A DNA stretch of 64,000 bases from Kitasatospora acidiphila (GCF_006636205.1 NZ_VIGB01000003.1:7442501-7506500); one strand, 5' to 3'. Positions 31,105 through 39,870 are shown, counted from the first letter of the stretch. The notes: generated from the letters alone by a model not told the origin. Numbers and translations are program-made.

Positions 31105-31249
31105 CGGTCGCGGCACTGTGTGCATACCGGGCAGGCAGGCGGTAACCTACGGTGCTTCCGGCGCCCGGGCGCCCGTACGACCAGACCAAACAGACCCCGG
31201 CGACGGAAATCCCGTTGCCACGACGACCGCCGCAACGGATGCTGACCTC

Positions 31250-32674
31250 ATGTTCGAGCCCGTGATAGCCCCCAGTGCCAGCCTCCTCGGCTTGCTTCAA
31301 AGAGGACGCGGCGACGGGCAGCTGCATGCGCTCGCAGCCGACCGTGACGAAGCGATCGCCGCCCTCGAGGAGTGTGTCACCAGCGACCCGCGCAGCGACT
31401 GGCAGGTCGAGAACCGCTCCCTCTACTACGCCCGGGTCTACATGGACCTGGAGGCTCCGCTCGGCGGCATCGAGCGGCATCTCAACTGTCCCGACGACTT
31501 CACCGACCCCGACGACAACCGCACCGGCCTGGCCCTGTCCGTCCTCGGCCACTTGGCCGGCTACGGCCGCCGGGACGCGCTGCTGCTGCTCCGCCAGTAC
31601 GCGGCCACCGGCACCAACTGGGCCTGGGCGCTGGACGAGTTGGCGCTGCGCGACGACGACGCGGCGCTGCTCGCGCTGGCCCCCGCCGTGCTGCGGCGGT
31701 TCCCCGCCGACCCGCAGGGCGAGGCCGAGTTGCGGGCCGCGATCCGCGGCGCCTACGAGCCGCGGCCCTGGCGGCTCTGGGCTGCCCAGCACCCGCGGAT
31801 CGCCGCCGCCGGCGAGCAGTCCCCGTTCGACCTGTGGCAGCGGCAGTTCCAGCGCCCGGCGGTGACGCCCGGCTGGAGCGTGGCCGATGTGCTCGCCTGG
31901 GCCGACCAGTGCGAGCCGGAACCGGGCGCGGTGGAGCGCCGGGCCGCCGCCGCGGCCCGCTGTCTGGCCGCCGTCGCCCGTCCCGAGGACCGCGAACTGC
32001 TGCACGCCGCCGCCCGCGACGGCGCCGAGGGCCCGCGCCGGGCCGCCCTGCGCCACCTGGCCGACCAGGACGATCCCGCGCTGCCCGCGCTGATCGAGGC
32101 CGCCGCGGCCGCCGCCGACGAGCGAGTGGTCGCCGCCGCGCTGGACACCGTGGGCCGGATGCGCGGCTCGCAGGCGCTGCCGGCCGCCCGCCGCTGGGCC
32201 GACCCGGCCACCGGTGGCACGGACAGCGCGCTCGGCGAGGCCGCGATGCTGCTGCTCGCCGACATCGGCGAGGCGTGCGACGCGCCCGCGGTGGTCACCG
32301 GGCTGCGCCGCTGGCTCCAGGTGCACGGGGTGCGCGGCGCCGGACTGGCCGCGCTGGTCGACGGCGCGGGGCGGCTGGCCGCCGCCGGCGCCGTGCCGAC
32401 GCTGCGGCACATCTACGGCGAGGCCGCCTCGTCCGACCTGCGCGGCCGGGCCGCCCAGGCGCTGGCCCTCACCGACCCCTACTTCGCCTGCGGGCCCGCG
32501 GTGGAGTGCCTGTGGGACTGCGAGGAGGCGACCCGTGAGCTGGCCGCCCGCCATGTGGTGACCACCGGGGACGCGCGGGTGCTGGAGCGGCTGCGCCGGC
32601 TGGCTGCTGATCCGGCGGAGGAGGCCGAGGTGCACGCGGCGGTGCGGGGGCGGCTCACGGCGCGGGATCGCTGA
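31250..32674 (+). CDS. HEAT-repeat-like helical protein
   Basis: 474 residues from the ATG at 31250 (MFEPVIAPSASLLGLLQRGRGDGQ); upstream codons are open but lack a better start. After an N-terminal region with SDWQVENRSLYYARVYMDLE, paired Ala/Leu-rich helices of about 30-35 residues repeat through the protein (ALRHLADQDDPALPALIEAA; VAAALDTVGRMRGSQALPAARR; DPAEEAEVHAAVRGRL), as in HEAT/PBS-lyase-like scaffolds. No enzyme motif. Probably a protein-binding adaptor. Its 3' end carries one copy of a 75-bp duplicated segment. Confidence 0.85.
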   Translation: MFEPVIAPSASLLGLLQRGRGDGQLHALAADRDEAIAALEECVTSDPRSDWQVENRSLYYARVYMDLEAPLGGIERHLNCPDDFTDPDDNRTGLALSVLGHLAGYGRRDALLLLRQYAATGTNWAWALDELALRDDDAALLALAPAVLRRFPADPQGEAELRAAIRGAYEPRPWRLWAAQHPRIAAAGEQSPFDLWQRQFQRPAVTPGWSVADVLAWADQCEPEPGAVERRAAAAARCLAAVARPEDRELLHAAARDGAEGPRRAALRHLADQDDPALPALIEAAAAAADERVVAAALDTVGRMRGSQALPAARRWADPATGGTDSALGEAAMLLLADIGEACDAPAVVTGLRRWLQVHGVRGAGLAALVDGAGRLAAAGAVPTLRHIYGEAASSDLRGRAAQALALTDPYFACGPAVECLWDCEEATRELAARHVVTTGDARVLERLRRLAADPAEEAEVHAAVRGRLTARDR

Positions 32675-32821
32675 GGAGCGACTCGTGAGTCGGCCGGGCG
32701 CCACGTAGTGCCCGCTGGGGTCGCCCGGGTGCGGGTGCGGGTGCGGCTGCGTCGGCTGGCTGCTGATCCGGCGGAGGAGGCCGAGGTGCACGCGGCGGTG
32801 CGGGGGCGGCTCACGGCGCGG
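32591..32821. repeat. 75-bp direct duplication at the end of the HEAT gene
   Basis: Positions 32591-32665 and 32747-32821 are identical except for one C/T difference (32596 vs 32752). The first copy encodes the C-terminus of the HEAT protein. The second lies in the intergenic region and overlaps the last codons and stop of the convergent MerR-PP2C gene. GGTGCG hexamers separate the copies. Confidence 0.9.
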
Positions 32822-33854
32822 CCTCGCCAGGGATCACATCGGCCAGGGCGCAGGCGATGTTGTCCGGCCCGCCCGCCCGGTTCGCCAGGTCGACCAGCTG
32901 CTGCACGGCCCGCTCGGGGTCGGCGACGGTGCTGAGCACCGTGTGCAGGTGCTCTTCGCGGACCACCGCGCTCAGGCCGTCCGAGCAGAGCAGGTAGCGG
33001 TCGCCGGCCCGGGCGGTGAGCAGCGTCAGGTCCGGCTTGCCCGGGGCGGTGCTGGTGAGCGCGCGCAGCAGCAGGGTGCGCTGCGGGTGTGAGGCGGCCT
33101 CGGCCGGGGTGAGCCGGCCCTCGTCCACCATGGTCTGCACCAGCGTGTGGTCGTGGGTGATCCGGAACAGTTCGCCCTCGCGCAGCAGGTAGGCGCGGGA
33201 GTCGCCGATGTGTACCAGGGCCAGCTGGTCGCCGCAGGCCAGCAGCGCGGTCAGGGTGGTGCCGATGTCCTCGGGCGTGTCGGCGACGCTCTCGCGCACC
33301 GCCTGGTCCAGCGCGTTCAGCAGCCCGCCCGGCCCGAGCGCCGCCGGGTCGACGGCGCGCAGGGCGGCGATCGCGGCGCCGCCCGCGCTGGGGCTGCCGT
33401 AGCCGTCGGCGACCGCGAGCAGGCCGGCGTCGGCGTAGGCGGTGTCGTCGTTGCGCTCGCGTACCCGTCCCAGGTCGGAGCGGGCGGCGCAGCGCAGCGT
33501 CAGGGCGCCGGTCAGCACCGGGGGGCGGCCGCGCAGGTGGTCGACCAGGTGGGTGACCAGCTCCTGGCGGGCCGTCGTCTCGGCCAGCACCTGCCGCCAG
33601 TAGGCGGTCAGCTCGTCGGCGGCCAGATCCGGCGGCAGCTCCAGCACCCGGCGGATCCGGGCCAGCGGCACGCCGATCCGCCGTAGATGGGCGACGAGGC
33701 GGGCCGGTTCGAGCTGCTCGGGCCGGTAGTAGCGGTAGCCGGAGACCCGGTCCACCCGGTCCGGGCGCAGCAGCTCCAGCTCGTCGTAGAGCCGCAGCGC
33801 CTTCGCCGACAGCCCGCAGGCCCGCGCGAACGCCCCGATGGTCAGCTCCGCCAT
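32811..33854 (-). CDS. MerR-type HTH fused to PP2C-like protein phosphatase
   Basis: 347 residues from the ATG at 33854, after an AAAGGGGGG binding site. Residues 1-110 are a MerR DNA-binding domain (TIGAFARACGLSAKALRLYDELELL, key parts GLSAKALRLYDE and GYRYYRPEQL) with the coiled dimerisation helix. Residues about 115-347 are a PP2C/SpoIIE-type Ser/Thr phosphatase: DLGRVRERNDD, LLAVADGYGSPSAG (metal Asp-Gly), LVHIGDSRAYLL, LLCSDGLS and GGPDNIACAL. A phosphatase attached directly to a promoter-binding domain suggests transcription control gated by Ser/Thr phosphorylation. The target promoter is unknown. Confidence 0.9.
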   Translation of the reverse strand: MAELTIGAFARACGLSAKALRLYDELELLRPDRVDRVSGYRYYRPEQLEPARLVAHLRRIGVPLARIRRVLELPPDLAADELTAYWRQVLAETTARQELVTHLVDHLRGRPPVLTGALTLRCAARSDLGRVRERNDDTAYADAGLLAVADGYGSPSAGGAAIAALRAVDPAALGPGGLLNALDQAVRESVADTPEDIGTTLTALLACGDQLALVHIGDSRAYLLREGELFRITHDHTLVQTMVDEGRLTPAEAASHPQRTLLLRALTSTAPGKPDLTLLTARAGDRYLLCSDGLSAVVREEHLHTVLSTVADPERAVQQLVDLANRAGGPDNIACALADVIPGEAAP

Positions 33855-33909
33855 CCGTTTCCCCCCTTTGCGGATGCCGCTCATGCTGGACCCTCACCCT
33901 GGGGGAGGG

Positions 33910-34770
33910 TCAACCCGCGGTCGGTATGAACCGTACCGGGGTGCCCGGGCGGGCCTGCGCGGCGGCCGGTAGGTCGGCCTCCGGCACCACGCCGATCACC
34001 GGGTAGCCGCCGGTGGTCGGATGGTCGGCCAGGAACACCACGGGCTGCCCGTCCGGTGGCACCTGCACCGCGCCCAGCACCATGCCCTCGCTCTCCAACT
34101 CAGCGTGCCGCGCCCGGATCAGGGCCGGCCCCTCGGTGCGCAGCGCGATCCGGTTGCTGGCCGTGGCCACCCGGTAGCGGGCCCGGGCCAGCGCGACCAG
34201 TGAGCCGGGCAGCAGCCAGTCGGCCCGGGGGCCCGGCAGCAGCCGCAGCACCAGCTCGGTGGGCATCGCGGGCAGCGGCACCAGCTCGGCGGCGGGCGGG
34301 CCGTGGGTGGTGCCGACCGGCAGCCGGTCGCCGTCACGCAGCGGCGGCGGGCCCAGGCGCGCCAGCAGGTCGGCGGAGCGGCTGCCGAGCACCGGCGGCG
34401 GGACCAGACCGCCGGCGACCGCCAGGTAGCTGCGGACGCCGGCGTCGGCGGGGCCGACGTCCAGAGTCGCGCCGGCCGGGAGGAAGACCGGTGCGCCCCA
34501 GGCGGCAGGTTGGCCGTTGACGGTGATCCGGGCCGGGGCACCGGTGACGGCGACCAGCAGCGGGGTGCCGGTCGCGGTCACTGCCACGCCGCCGAGGGTG
34601 GTCTCCAGGACGGCGGCCCCGGGGGCGTTGCCGACCAGCCGGTTGGCGGCCAGGTAGGCGGGGTGGTCCAGGGCGCCGGCGCGGGGGACGCCGAGGTGGG
34701 CGGTGCCGTGGCGGCCGTGGTCCTGGACGGTGGTGAGCGGGCCGGCGCGGGTGATCAGCAGTTCAGGCAT
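33910..34770 (-). CDS. pxpC: 5-oxoprolinase subunit C (biotin-dependent carboxyltransferase-like)
   Basis: 286 residues. The family start ITRAGPLTTVQDHGRHGTAHLGVPRAGALD is followed by NRLVGNAPGAAVLETTLGG and the C-terminal GMVLGAVQVPPDGQPVVFLADHPTTGGYPVIGVV (key parts VQDHGR, GALD, HPTTGGYP). PxpC forms the carboxyltransferase/KipA-like half of the ATP-dependent 5-oxoprolinase PxpABC, which converts 5-oxoproline to glutamate. It overlaps pxpB by eight bases, so the two are co-translated. Third gene of the pxp operon. Confidence 0.93.
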   Translation of the reverse strand: MPELLITRAGPLTTVQDHGRHGTAHLGVPRAGALDHPAYLAANRLVGNAPGAAVLETTLGGVAVTATGTPLLVAVTGAPARITVNGQPAAWGAPVFLPAGATLDVGPADAGVRSYLAVAGGLVPPPVLGSRSADLLARLGPPPLRDGDRLPVGTTHGPPAAELVPLPAMPTELVLRLLPGPRADWLLPGSLVALARARYRVATASNRIALRTEGPALIRARHAELESEGMVLGAVQVPPDGQPVVFLADHPTTGGYPVIGVVPEADLPAAAQARPGTPVRFIPTAG

Positions 34771-35422
34771 CGGCGGAACCCGCCACCGGCACGAAACGCA
34801 CCCGGGTGCCCGGGGCCAGCAGCGCGGCGGGCTCGCGGGCGGTGTCCCAGAGCCTGGCCCCGGTGCGCCCGAGCAGCTGCCAGCCGCCCGGTGAGGCGCT
34901 CGGGTACACCCCGGTGTAGCGGCCCGCCACTGCCACCGAGCCGGCCGGCACCGAGGGGCGCGGGGTGGCCCGGCGGGGCACCGCCCGCTCGGGCGGCAGC
35001 CCGGTCAGGTAGCCGAACCCCGGTGCGAAGCCGCAGAACGCCACCCGGTACTCGATCGCGCTGTGCAGGCGGACCGCGTCCGCCGCGCTGACGCCCCAGT
35101 GGGCGGCGACGTCTGCCAGGTCGGCGCCGTCGTACACGGTCGGCAGCTCCACCAGTGGGCCGTCGGCCGGCGCGGTGGCCGCCACGGACCAGCCGGCCAG
35201 CAGGTCGGTGAGCGCGGCCGGCTGCGGCACGCCGTCGAGCAGCACGGTGCGCGCGGCCGGCACGATCTCGGTCGGCCCGCCGCCCAGGGTGCCGTCCGCC
35301 CGGGCCGCCAGCAGTTGGGCGTACAGCGCGCCGACCTGCTCCGGGTCGTCGACCTCCAGGAGCAGGGCGTGCTCGCCCATCCGGCGAATGGTCAGGTCAT
35401 GAGCTCTGATAATGGCCCCCAT
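34763..35422 (-). CDS. pxpB: 5-oxoprolinase subunit B (allophanate hydrolase subunit 1-like)
   Basis: 219 residues from the ATG at 35422; the ATG at 35380 (MGEHALLLEVDD) is an equally plausible start because neither has a clear ribosome binding site. Family motifs: LPTVYDGADLADVAAHWGVSA (about 92-112), VAFCGFAPGFGYLTGLP (about 130-146), PRRATPRPSVPAGSVAVAG and SPGGWQLLGRTG. PxpB is the KipI-like partner of PxpC. The start region lies within an array of AT-rich inverted repeats, unlike normal operon spacers of this genome. Confidence 0.92.
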   Translation of the reverse strand: MGAIIRAHDLTIRRMGEHALLLEVDDPEQVGALYAQLLAARADGTLGGGPTEIVPAARTVLLDGVPQPAALTDLLAGWSVAATAPADGPLVELPTVYDGADLADVAAHWGVSAADAVRLHSAIEYRVAFCGFAPGFGYLTGLPPERAVPRRATPRPSVPAGSVAVAGRYTGVYPSASPGGWQLLGRTGARLWDTAREPAALLAPGTRVRFVPVAGSADA

Positions 35423-35595
35423 TAATAATGGTCCAAATTAATAATGGCTCGCATTAATGCTGCTGTGCCCGCTTTCATCGATTTCACCGAGGGCTCTCGT
35501 TGCCAGCTCTCATTAATGGCTCCCATTAGCCGCACCAAGGGCTCCCGTTAGGCGCACCGGGGGTCCGCCGCTAGGCGCATTAATGGCTCGCATTA
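35410..35595. repeat. Array of five AT-rich 15-bp inverted repeats (TAATG-N5-CATTA)
   Basis: Copies at 35410-35424, 35426-35440 (imperfect right arm), 35442-35456, 35514-35528 and 35581-35595. The last overlaps the TAA stop of pxpA and the first overlaps the pxpB start. Two copies are identical (TAATGGCTCGCATTA). The same motif recurs at 38761-38985. Confidence 0.85.
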
Positions 35596-36368
35596 CGTGA
35601 AGGCCTCCACCCGGATCCCGGCGGAGGCCAGCGCGCCGCGCACCCGCCAGGCCAGCTGGGCGGCCCCGGGCGTGTCGCCGTGCACGCAGAGCGAGCGGGC
35701 GTCGATCGCCACCGGCTCGCCGCCGATCGCCGTCACCAGGCCGTCCCTGGCCATGCCGACCGCGCGGGCGATCACCGCCTCCGGGTCGTGCACCACGGCG
35801 TCGGGCTCCTTGCGCGGCACCAGGGTGCCCGACCAGGTGTACGCGCGGTCGGCGAACGCCTCGGTGACCACCGGCAACCCGACGCCCTCGGCGACTTCGA
35901 GCAGCCGGGAGCCGGGCAGCCCGAGCACCGGCAGCGGGCCGTCGCAGACCGCCCCGGCCCGCAGCACCCCGGCCACCACGGCCTCGGCCTGCTCGCCGTC
36001 GGCCACCACCCGGTTGTACAGCGCGCCGTGCGGCTTGACGTAGCTGACCCGGGAGCCGGCGGCCCGGGCGAACACCTGCAGCGCCCCGATCTGGTAGGCG
36101 ACCTCGTCGGCCAGTTCCTCCGGCGGCACCTCCATGGCACGGCGGCCGAACCCGGCCAGATCGCGGTAGGAGACCTGGGCGCCGATCCGCACCCCCCGCT
36201 CGGCGGCCAGCGCGCAGACCCGGCGCATCGTGGACGGGTCGCCCGCATGGAAGCCGCACGCCACGTTGGCGCTGGTGACCACTGACAGCAGTGCCTCGTC
36301 GTCGGTCAGCGTCCAGCGTCCGAACCCTCGCCGAGGTCCGCGTTGAGATCGATCACCGCACCGGTCAC
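35593..36368 (-). pseudogene. pxpA: 5-oxoprolinase subunit A (LamB/YcsF), single-base frameshift
   Basis: The GTG at 36368, after GGGAGG, begins VTGAVIDLNADLGEG, the diagnostic LamB/YcsF N-terminus. One C (plus strand) is missing from 36325-36327; adding it continues into FGRWTLTDDEALLSVVTSANVACGFHAGDPSTMRR and the rest of the family (VRIGAQVSYRDLAGFGRR, YVKPHGALYN, CVHGDTPGA). The restored protein has about 258 residues, normal length. PxpA with PxpBC hydrolyses 5-oxoproline. First gene of the operon; a 170-base repeat-rich gap separates it from pxpB. The lesion is probably a sequencing error. Confidence 0.85.
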
Positions 36369-36500
36369 GCCGACTGCCTCCCACTGTCAGAGCTGCTGCG
36401 GATCGCCTGAGGGGATCGTAGGGCTTTCCGGGGCTCCCGGACCGCCTCGGCCACTCCCTTGGCGGACCGTCGGCCAAGGTCCGCCAGGCTGCCGGGCCCG

Positions 36501-37103
36501 TCAGGCGGTCGCGACGGCGGCGGCCGCCCGCGCCGCGTCGAGGCGTTTGATGCCGCGCAGCACGATCAGCAGCGGCACCGCCCCGACGATCCCGAACGAC
36601 ATGTCGACACAACTCCAGAAGAACGGGATCCCCCGCACCGGCCCGCAGATCAGCGCCAGTGGCACGATCCCGGCGCAGGCCCCGAGCGCCCACCGCACCA
36701 CGAACACATTGCGCACCGGATCGCGCAGCGGTCCCCAGAACGCGCCGGCGATCACCAGGTGCGCGAACGCAAGCCAGTCGGTGCCGTAGGCGAGGAACGG
36801 GTAGCGCTGGTCGGTCTCGGTGATCCCGGTGTGGATCCGCTCCAGCCAGTCGAGTACCGGCCCAGGTGTGGGCAGCCGATGGGCTGCGTCGACCAGCAGG
36901 GTGCTCTCGGCGTGCAGCGGGAACGCGGTCAGGCCGCTCAGTGCCAGGCAGACGATGAAGATCCACAACCAGCGGCGCACCCGCCGCAGCTCGACGCTCC
37001 CGGTCTCGGCCGTCCCTGCGGTCCCGGTCGGCCCTGCGGTCTTGGCCATCCGTGCGGTCCCGGCTGTCCTCGCGGTCTCGGCCGTCCCTGCGGTCTCGGT
37101 CAT
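36501..37103 (-). CDS. Membrane protein with Thr-Ala-repeat N-terminus
   Basis: 200 residues from the ATG at 37103, after AGGAGGGG. Residues 1-35 are a degenerate repeat of Thr-Ala-Gly/Glu/Arg (TAGTAETARTAGTARMAKTAG), encoded by imperfect tandem DNA repeats. Four membrane helices follow: WLWIFIVCLALSGLTAF, LAFAHLVIAGAFWGPL, VRWALGACAGIVPLALICG and SFGIVGAVPLLIVL. The loop TGITETDQRYPFLAYGTDWLAFAHL looks conserved. Function unknown. It has its own promoter with a palindromic operator and is divergent from the kleisin-like gene. Confidence 0.82.
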   Translation of the reverse strand: MTETAGTAETARTAGTARMAKTAGPTGTAGTAETGSVELRRVRRWLWIFIVCLALSGLTAFPLHAESTLLVDAAHRLPTPGPVLDWLERIHTGITETDQRYPFLAYGTDWLAFAHLVIAGAFWGPLRDPVRNVFVVRWALGACAGIVPLALICGPVRGIPFFWSCVDMSFGIVGAVPLLIVLRGIKRLDAARAAAAVATA

Positions 37104-37133
37104 CAGAGATCCCCTCCTGAGTAGACGTCCAGC

Positions 37134-37162
37134 ACTCTAGGGGTAGTTTTGAACGTGTTCAA
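37134..37162 (-). promoter_or_regulatory. Promoter with palindromic operator TTGAACGTGTTCAA
   Basis: On the minus strand TTGAAC (37162-37157), 17 bases and TAGAGT (37139-37134) form a near-consensus promoter for the gene at 37103. The perfect 14-bp palindrome 37149-37162 covers the -35 box, a position typical of TetR-type repression. No TetR gene is adjacent. Confidence 0.65.
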
Positions 37163-37242
37163 CTCTGCTGAAGCCGCTGGGTAAACCGGTGCAACAACCC
37201 CGTTTCGGACACTGTCCCCGGCTGGCCCTAGGCTTGTCCCCC

Positions 37243-38763
37243 GTGACCGTCATCGCCGCCCAATCCGCCGAGCCCGAGCTCAGGCCCGCCGCGGCCGCCC
37301 GCCCCGCGCCGGGGCCCGCGGCCGACGAGGGGCTGGCCCGCCGCCTCAAGGCGCTGGCCTGCACCGCCCCGCTGCACGACCTGGACAGCCGCAAGGTCAA
37401 CCTGGCCGGCGAGTACGGCGGGTACGCGATGGCCGAGGTCGGGCTCGCCGCGATCGACCTGGTCACCCTGAACATGGACTTCGACACCGGCGCCGACCGG
37501 GAGACCGTGCTCTCGCGCCTGCTGCCCCGGGTCGCCGCCCAGCACCCCGAGCGCCCGGCCGCCGAGCACCAGCGGGTGGCCCGCTGGGTGCTGGAGTCGC
37601 TGATCAACGTCGGCAGCGTGGACCGCGGTTTCCGCGCGGTCTACGGCACCTTCGGCGCGGACGGTGGCTATGTGCGCCGCGACTACGACTTCAAGCTGAT
37701 CGAGGAGGTGCCGGGCCCGGACGGCGGCGTCTACCTGCGCACCACCGACGAGGCGGTCAACGTCCTGGTCGGAGCGCTGGACACCGATGTGACCTCCGCT
37801 CAGATCGCCGCCGAGGTCAAGCTGGAGGTGCTGATCCGGCGCGGCCGGCTCGCCGACGCCCAACTCGCCGCCGAGCAGGCCCGCTACCGCACCGTGCAGT
37901 ACGCCGAGACGCTGCGCCGCGCCCTGGAGGCCACCCGTCGCAACGTCCGCGCCGTCGACTGGATGCAGGCCGTCCCCGACCTGATCGACGAGGCGCTGGA
38001 GCACATCGCCGACCGCTACCGGCACGAGAACGCGATCCTCACCAATATCCGCCGGGCCCGCGACGAGGCCGAGGGCGCGGACCACAAGCGCCAGGCCGCC
38101 GAGCTGGTCGACATCGTCAAGGACTGCATCCGCCGCCACACCCAGCTGCAGACCAGGCTGCTTGAGGCCGGGCCGCTGTTCCGTGCCGAGCAGGACCGGC
38201 AGGCCTTCGCCGCGCCCACCGCCCGCGCCGGCATCGACCTCTACGGCCAGCTGCTGGCCCCCGTGCTTGAGTTGCCGATCGAGCAGGCGATCCGGCCCAC
38301 CGACGCCTTCTTCGGGCGCGGCATCGGGTTGCGCAGCCCCGCCGTGGTGCGGCTGACCGACCTGGTGGAGCTGCTGCTCACCCCGCCGGTGGAGCGGGAG
38401 CACCTGGGTGTGGAGCTGCCCGATCCGGATCTGGTCGCCACCCCGGACGACAGCCGGTTCTCCGAGGCTCAGTTGGAGGCCGCGCTGCAGCTGCTCGACC
38501 TGCCCGCCGACGCGCCCCGGCGGCTCTCCGGGCTGCTGGCCGACGCCCGCAAGCAGGATCCCGAGCTGCCCTACCTGGTCGCTCTGCTCGCCGTGCACGC
38601 GGCCAGCCCGCCCGTGGGCACCGCGTACCGCCAGGGGGAGGAGCGGCTGCTGTTCGCCGTCGACGACGGCACCCAGCTGCACGACCCGGAGTTCGGCGGT
38701 GCCGACCTGATCGTCGGCAGCGCTCTGCTGGACGCGGTCGGCATGGCGGCGGACCGGCAGTAA
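37243..38763 (+). CDS. Kleisin-like (MukF/JetA-type) subunit of an SMC-like complex
   Basis: 506 residues from the GTG at 37243; TAGGCT eight bases upstream suggests a leaderless mRNA. The N-terminus has winged-helix-like segments (ARWVLESLINVGSVDRGFRAVYG; VYLRTTDEAVNVLVGALD), followed by a long helical middle (about 190-330, RGRLADAQLAAEQARYRTVQYAETLRRALE) and a C-terminal compact domain. Architecture, length and position as first of three genes ending in an SMC-like ATPase match MukF/MksF/JetA kleisins. Similarity is structural and contextual, not motif-proven. Its TAA stop lies inside the AT-rich inverted repeat array. Confidence 0.7.
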   Translation: MTVIAAQSAEPELRPAAAARPAPGPAADEGLARRLKALACTAPLHDLDSRKVNLAGEYGGYAMAEVGLAAIDLVTLNMDFDTGADRETVLSRLLPRVAAQHPERPAAEHQRVARWVLESLINVGSVDRGFRAVYGTFGADGGYVRRDYDFKLIEEVPGPDGGVYLRTTDEAVNVLVGALDTDVTSAQIAAEVKLEVLIRRGRLADAQLAAEQARYRTVQYAETLRRALEATRRNVRAVDWMQAVPDLIDEALEHIADRYRHENAILTNIRRARDEAEGADHKRQAAELVDIVKDCIRRHTQLQTRLLEAGPLFRAEQDRQAFAAPTARAGIDLYGQLLAPVLELPIEQAIRPTDAFFGRGIGLRSPAVVRLTDLVELLLTPPVEREHLGVELPDPDLVATPDDSRFSEAQLEAALQLLDLPADAPRRLSGLLADARKQDPELPYLVALLAVHAASPPVGTAYRQGEERLLFAVDDGTQLHDPEFGGADLIVGSALLDAVGMAADRQ

Positions 38764-38985
38764 TCGTCGCCATTAATGACCTGCATTAACCTGGGTCAAC
38801 CTCAATCGGCCCGAACCAGCCAGACCGGACCCGCCAGTCGTTGCCACTAGCCGCCGCCACTTAGCCACTACCACTAGCCATCACCGCAAGCCATCACAAC
38901 TAACTACAGCCATTAATCGCGACAATTAACTTAAGTGCCGCCATTAATCTCCCATATTAATGGCCCACATTAATAGCCCCCATTG
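38761..38985. repeat. Second array of AT-rich 15-bp inverted repeats in the SMC-like operon
   Basis: TAAT-type units at 38761-38775, 38774-38788, 38914-38928, 38945-38959, 38958-38972 (perfect TAATGGCCCACATTA) and 38971-38985. Neighbouring units are spaced by exactly 13 bases and share TA. The first overlaps the stop codon of the kleisin-like gene, as at pxpA. The middle (38790-38910) is filled with short CCACTAGCC-like repeats. Confidence 0.85.
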
Positions 38986-39018
38986 ACCGCCCGTCAGTAC
39001 GCAAGTGGAGCACCAGGA

Positions 39019-39868
39019 ATGACCACCCCCAGGACGCGTCGGCCACCCCGACGGTGACCGCGGCCGATGTCGCCGACGCCGCCCGGCTGGTCTCCTTCGG
39101 CCTGCAGGCCAAACTGCTGCCGGCCCGCGACACCGAGTACACCGAGCTGGTCCGCCGCTACCGGAGGACCCGCAGTTCGCGCGGCTCGCCGACGCCGTGG
39201 CCACCGGCCTCGGCCTGGTGGTGCTGGAGGTCTCGCCGCGCGCCGGAATGGCCCTGGCCGGCGCCGAGGACTCGGTGTTCGCCGTCAAGATGGGCGACTA
39301 CTCGCGCCGCGCCGCCTCCGAGACCACCGACCGGTTCCTGCACGGTCTGGCCCACCTCGCCGTGGCCGCCATGGCCTTCCCGCGCCCCGAGGACCTGGCC
39401 GACGACGGCTACCTCGGCCGGATCACCGTCAACGGCGTGGACGCCTTCGTCCGCCAGGCCTGCCGCCGCCTGGAGGAGCGCGCCGAGGCCGCCGGCGACA
39501 ACACCGACCCCACCAGCGACGCACCCGGCCTGGAAGCCGCCTGGCGGGTCTGGGCCCGCCGCTCCACCACCGGCGCCACCAAGGACGCCCGCCGTCTGGC
39601 CGGCTCCACCATCGGCATCACCGGCAAGGCGGTCGCGTTCCTGGTCGACTCCGGTTTCCTGCAGAAGGCCTCCGACGACGCCGGCGGCACCTACCGCACC
39701 ACCGCCCGCTACCAGTTGCAGGTCCGCGAGCTGGCCGCCAGCGCCGCGATGGCCGAACTGCTGGACCTGGGTGTGGTCCCGGTCAGCGACGGCACCGCCA
39801 CGCTGCTGCCCGCCGACCACACCGAGGAACTGGTCGCGGACGCCGGCCTGCCGTTCCACTCCCTCTGA
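39019..39868 (+). pseudogene. MukE/JetB-like small subunit of the SMC-like complex, two single-base frameshifts
   Basis: The ATG at 39019 has GGAG upstream. Adding one C at 39026-39030 and one G at 39163-39164 gives a continuous protein of about 283 residues: MTTPQDASATPTVTAADVADAARL, then YTELVRRYREDPQFARLADAVATGLGLVVLEVSPRAGM, then LAHLAVAAMAFPRPEDLADDG and GSTIGITGKAVAFLVDSGFLQKA (winged-helix-like). Second position between a kleisin-like and an SMC-like gene, size and WH features fit MukE/MksE/JetB. The last codons AGLPFHSL end at 39868. Both breaks are probably sequencing errors. Confidence 0.72.
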
Positions 39869-39870
39869 CC

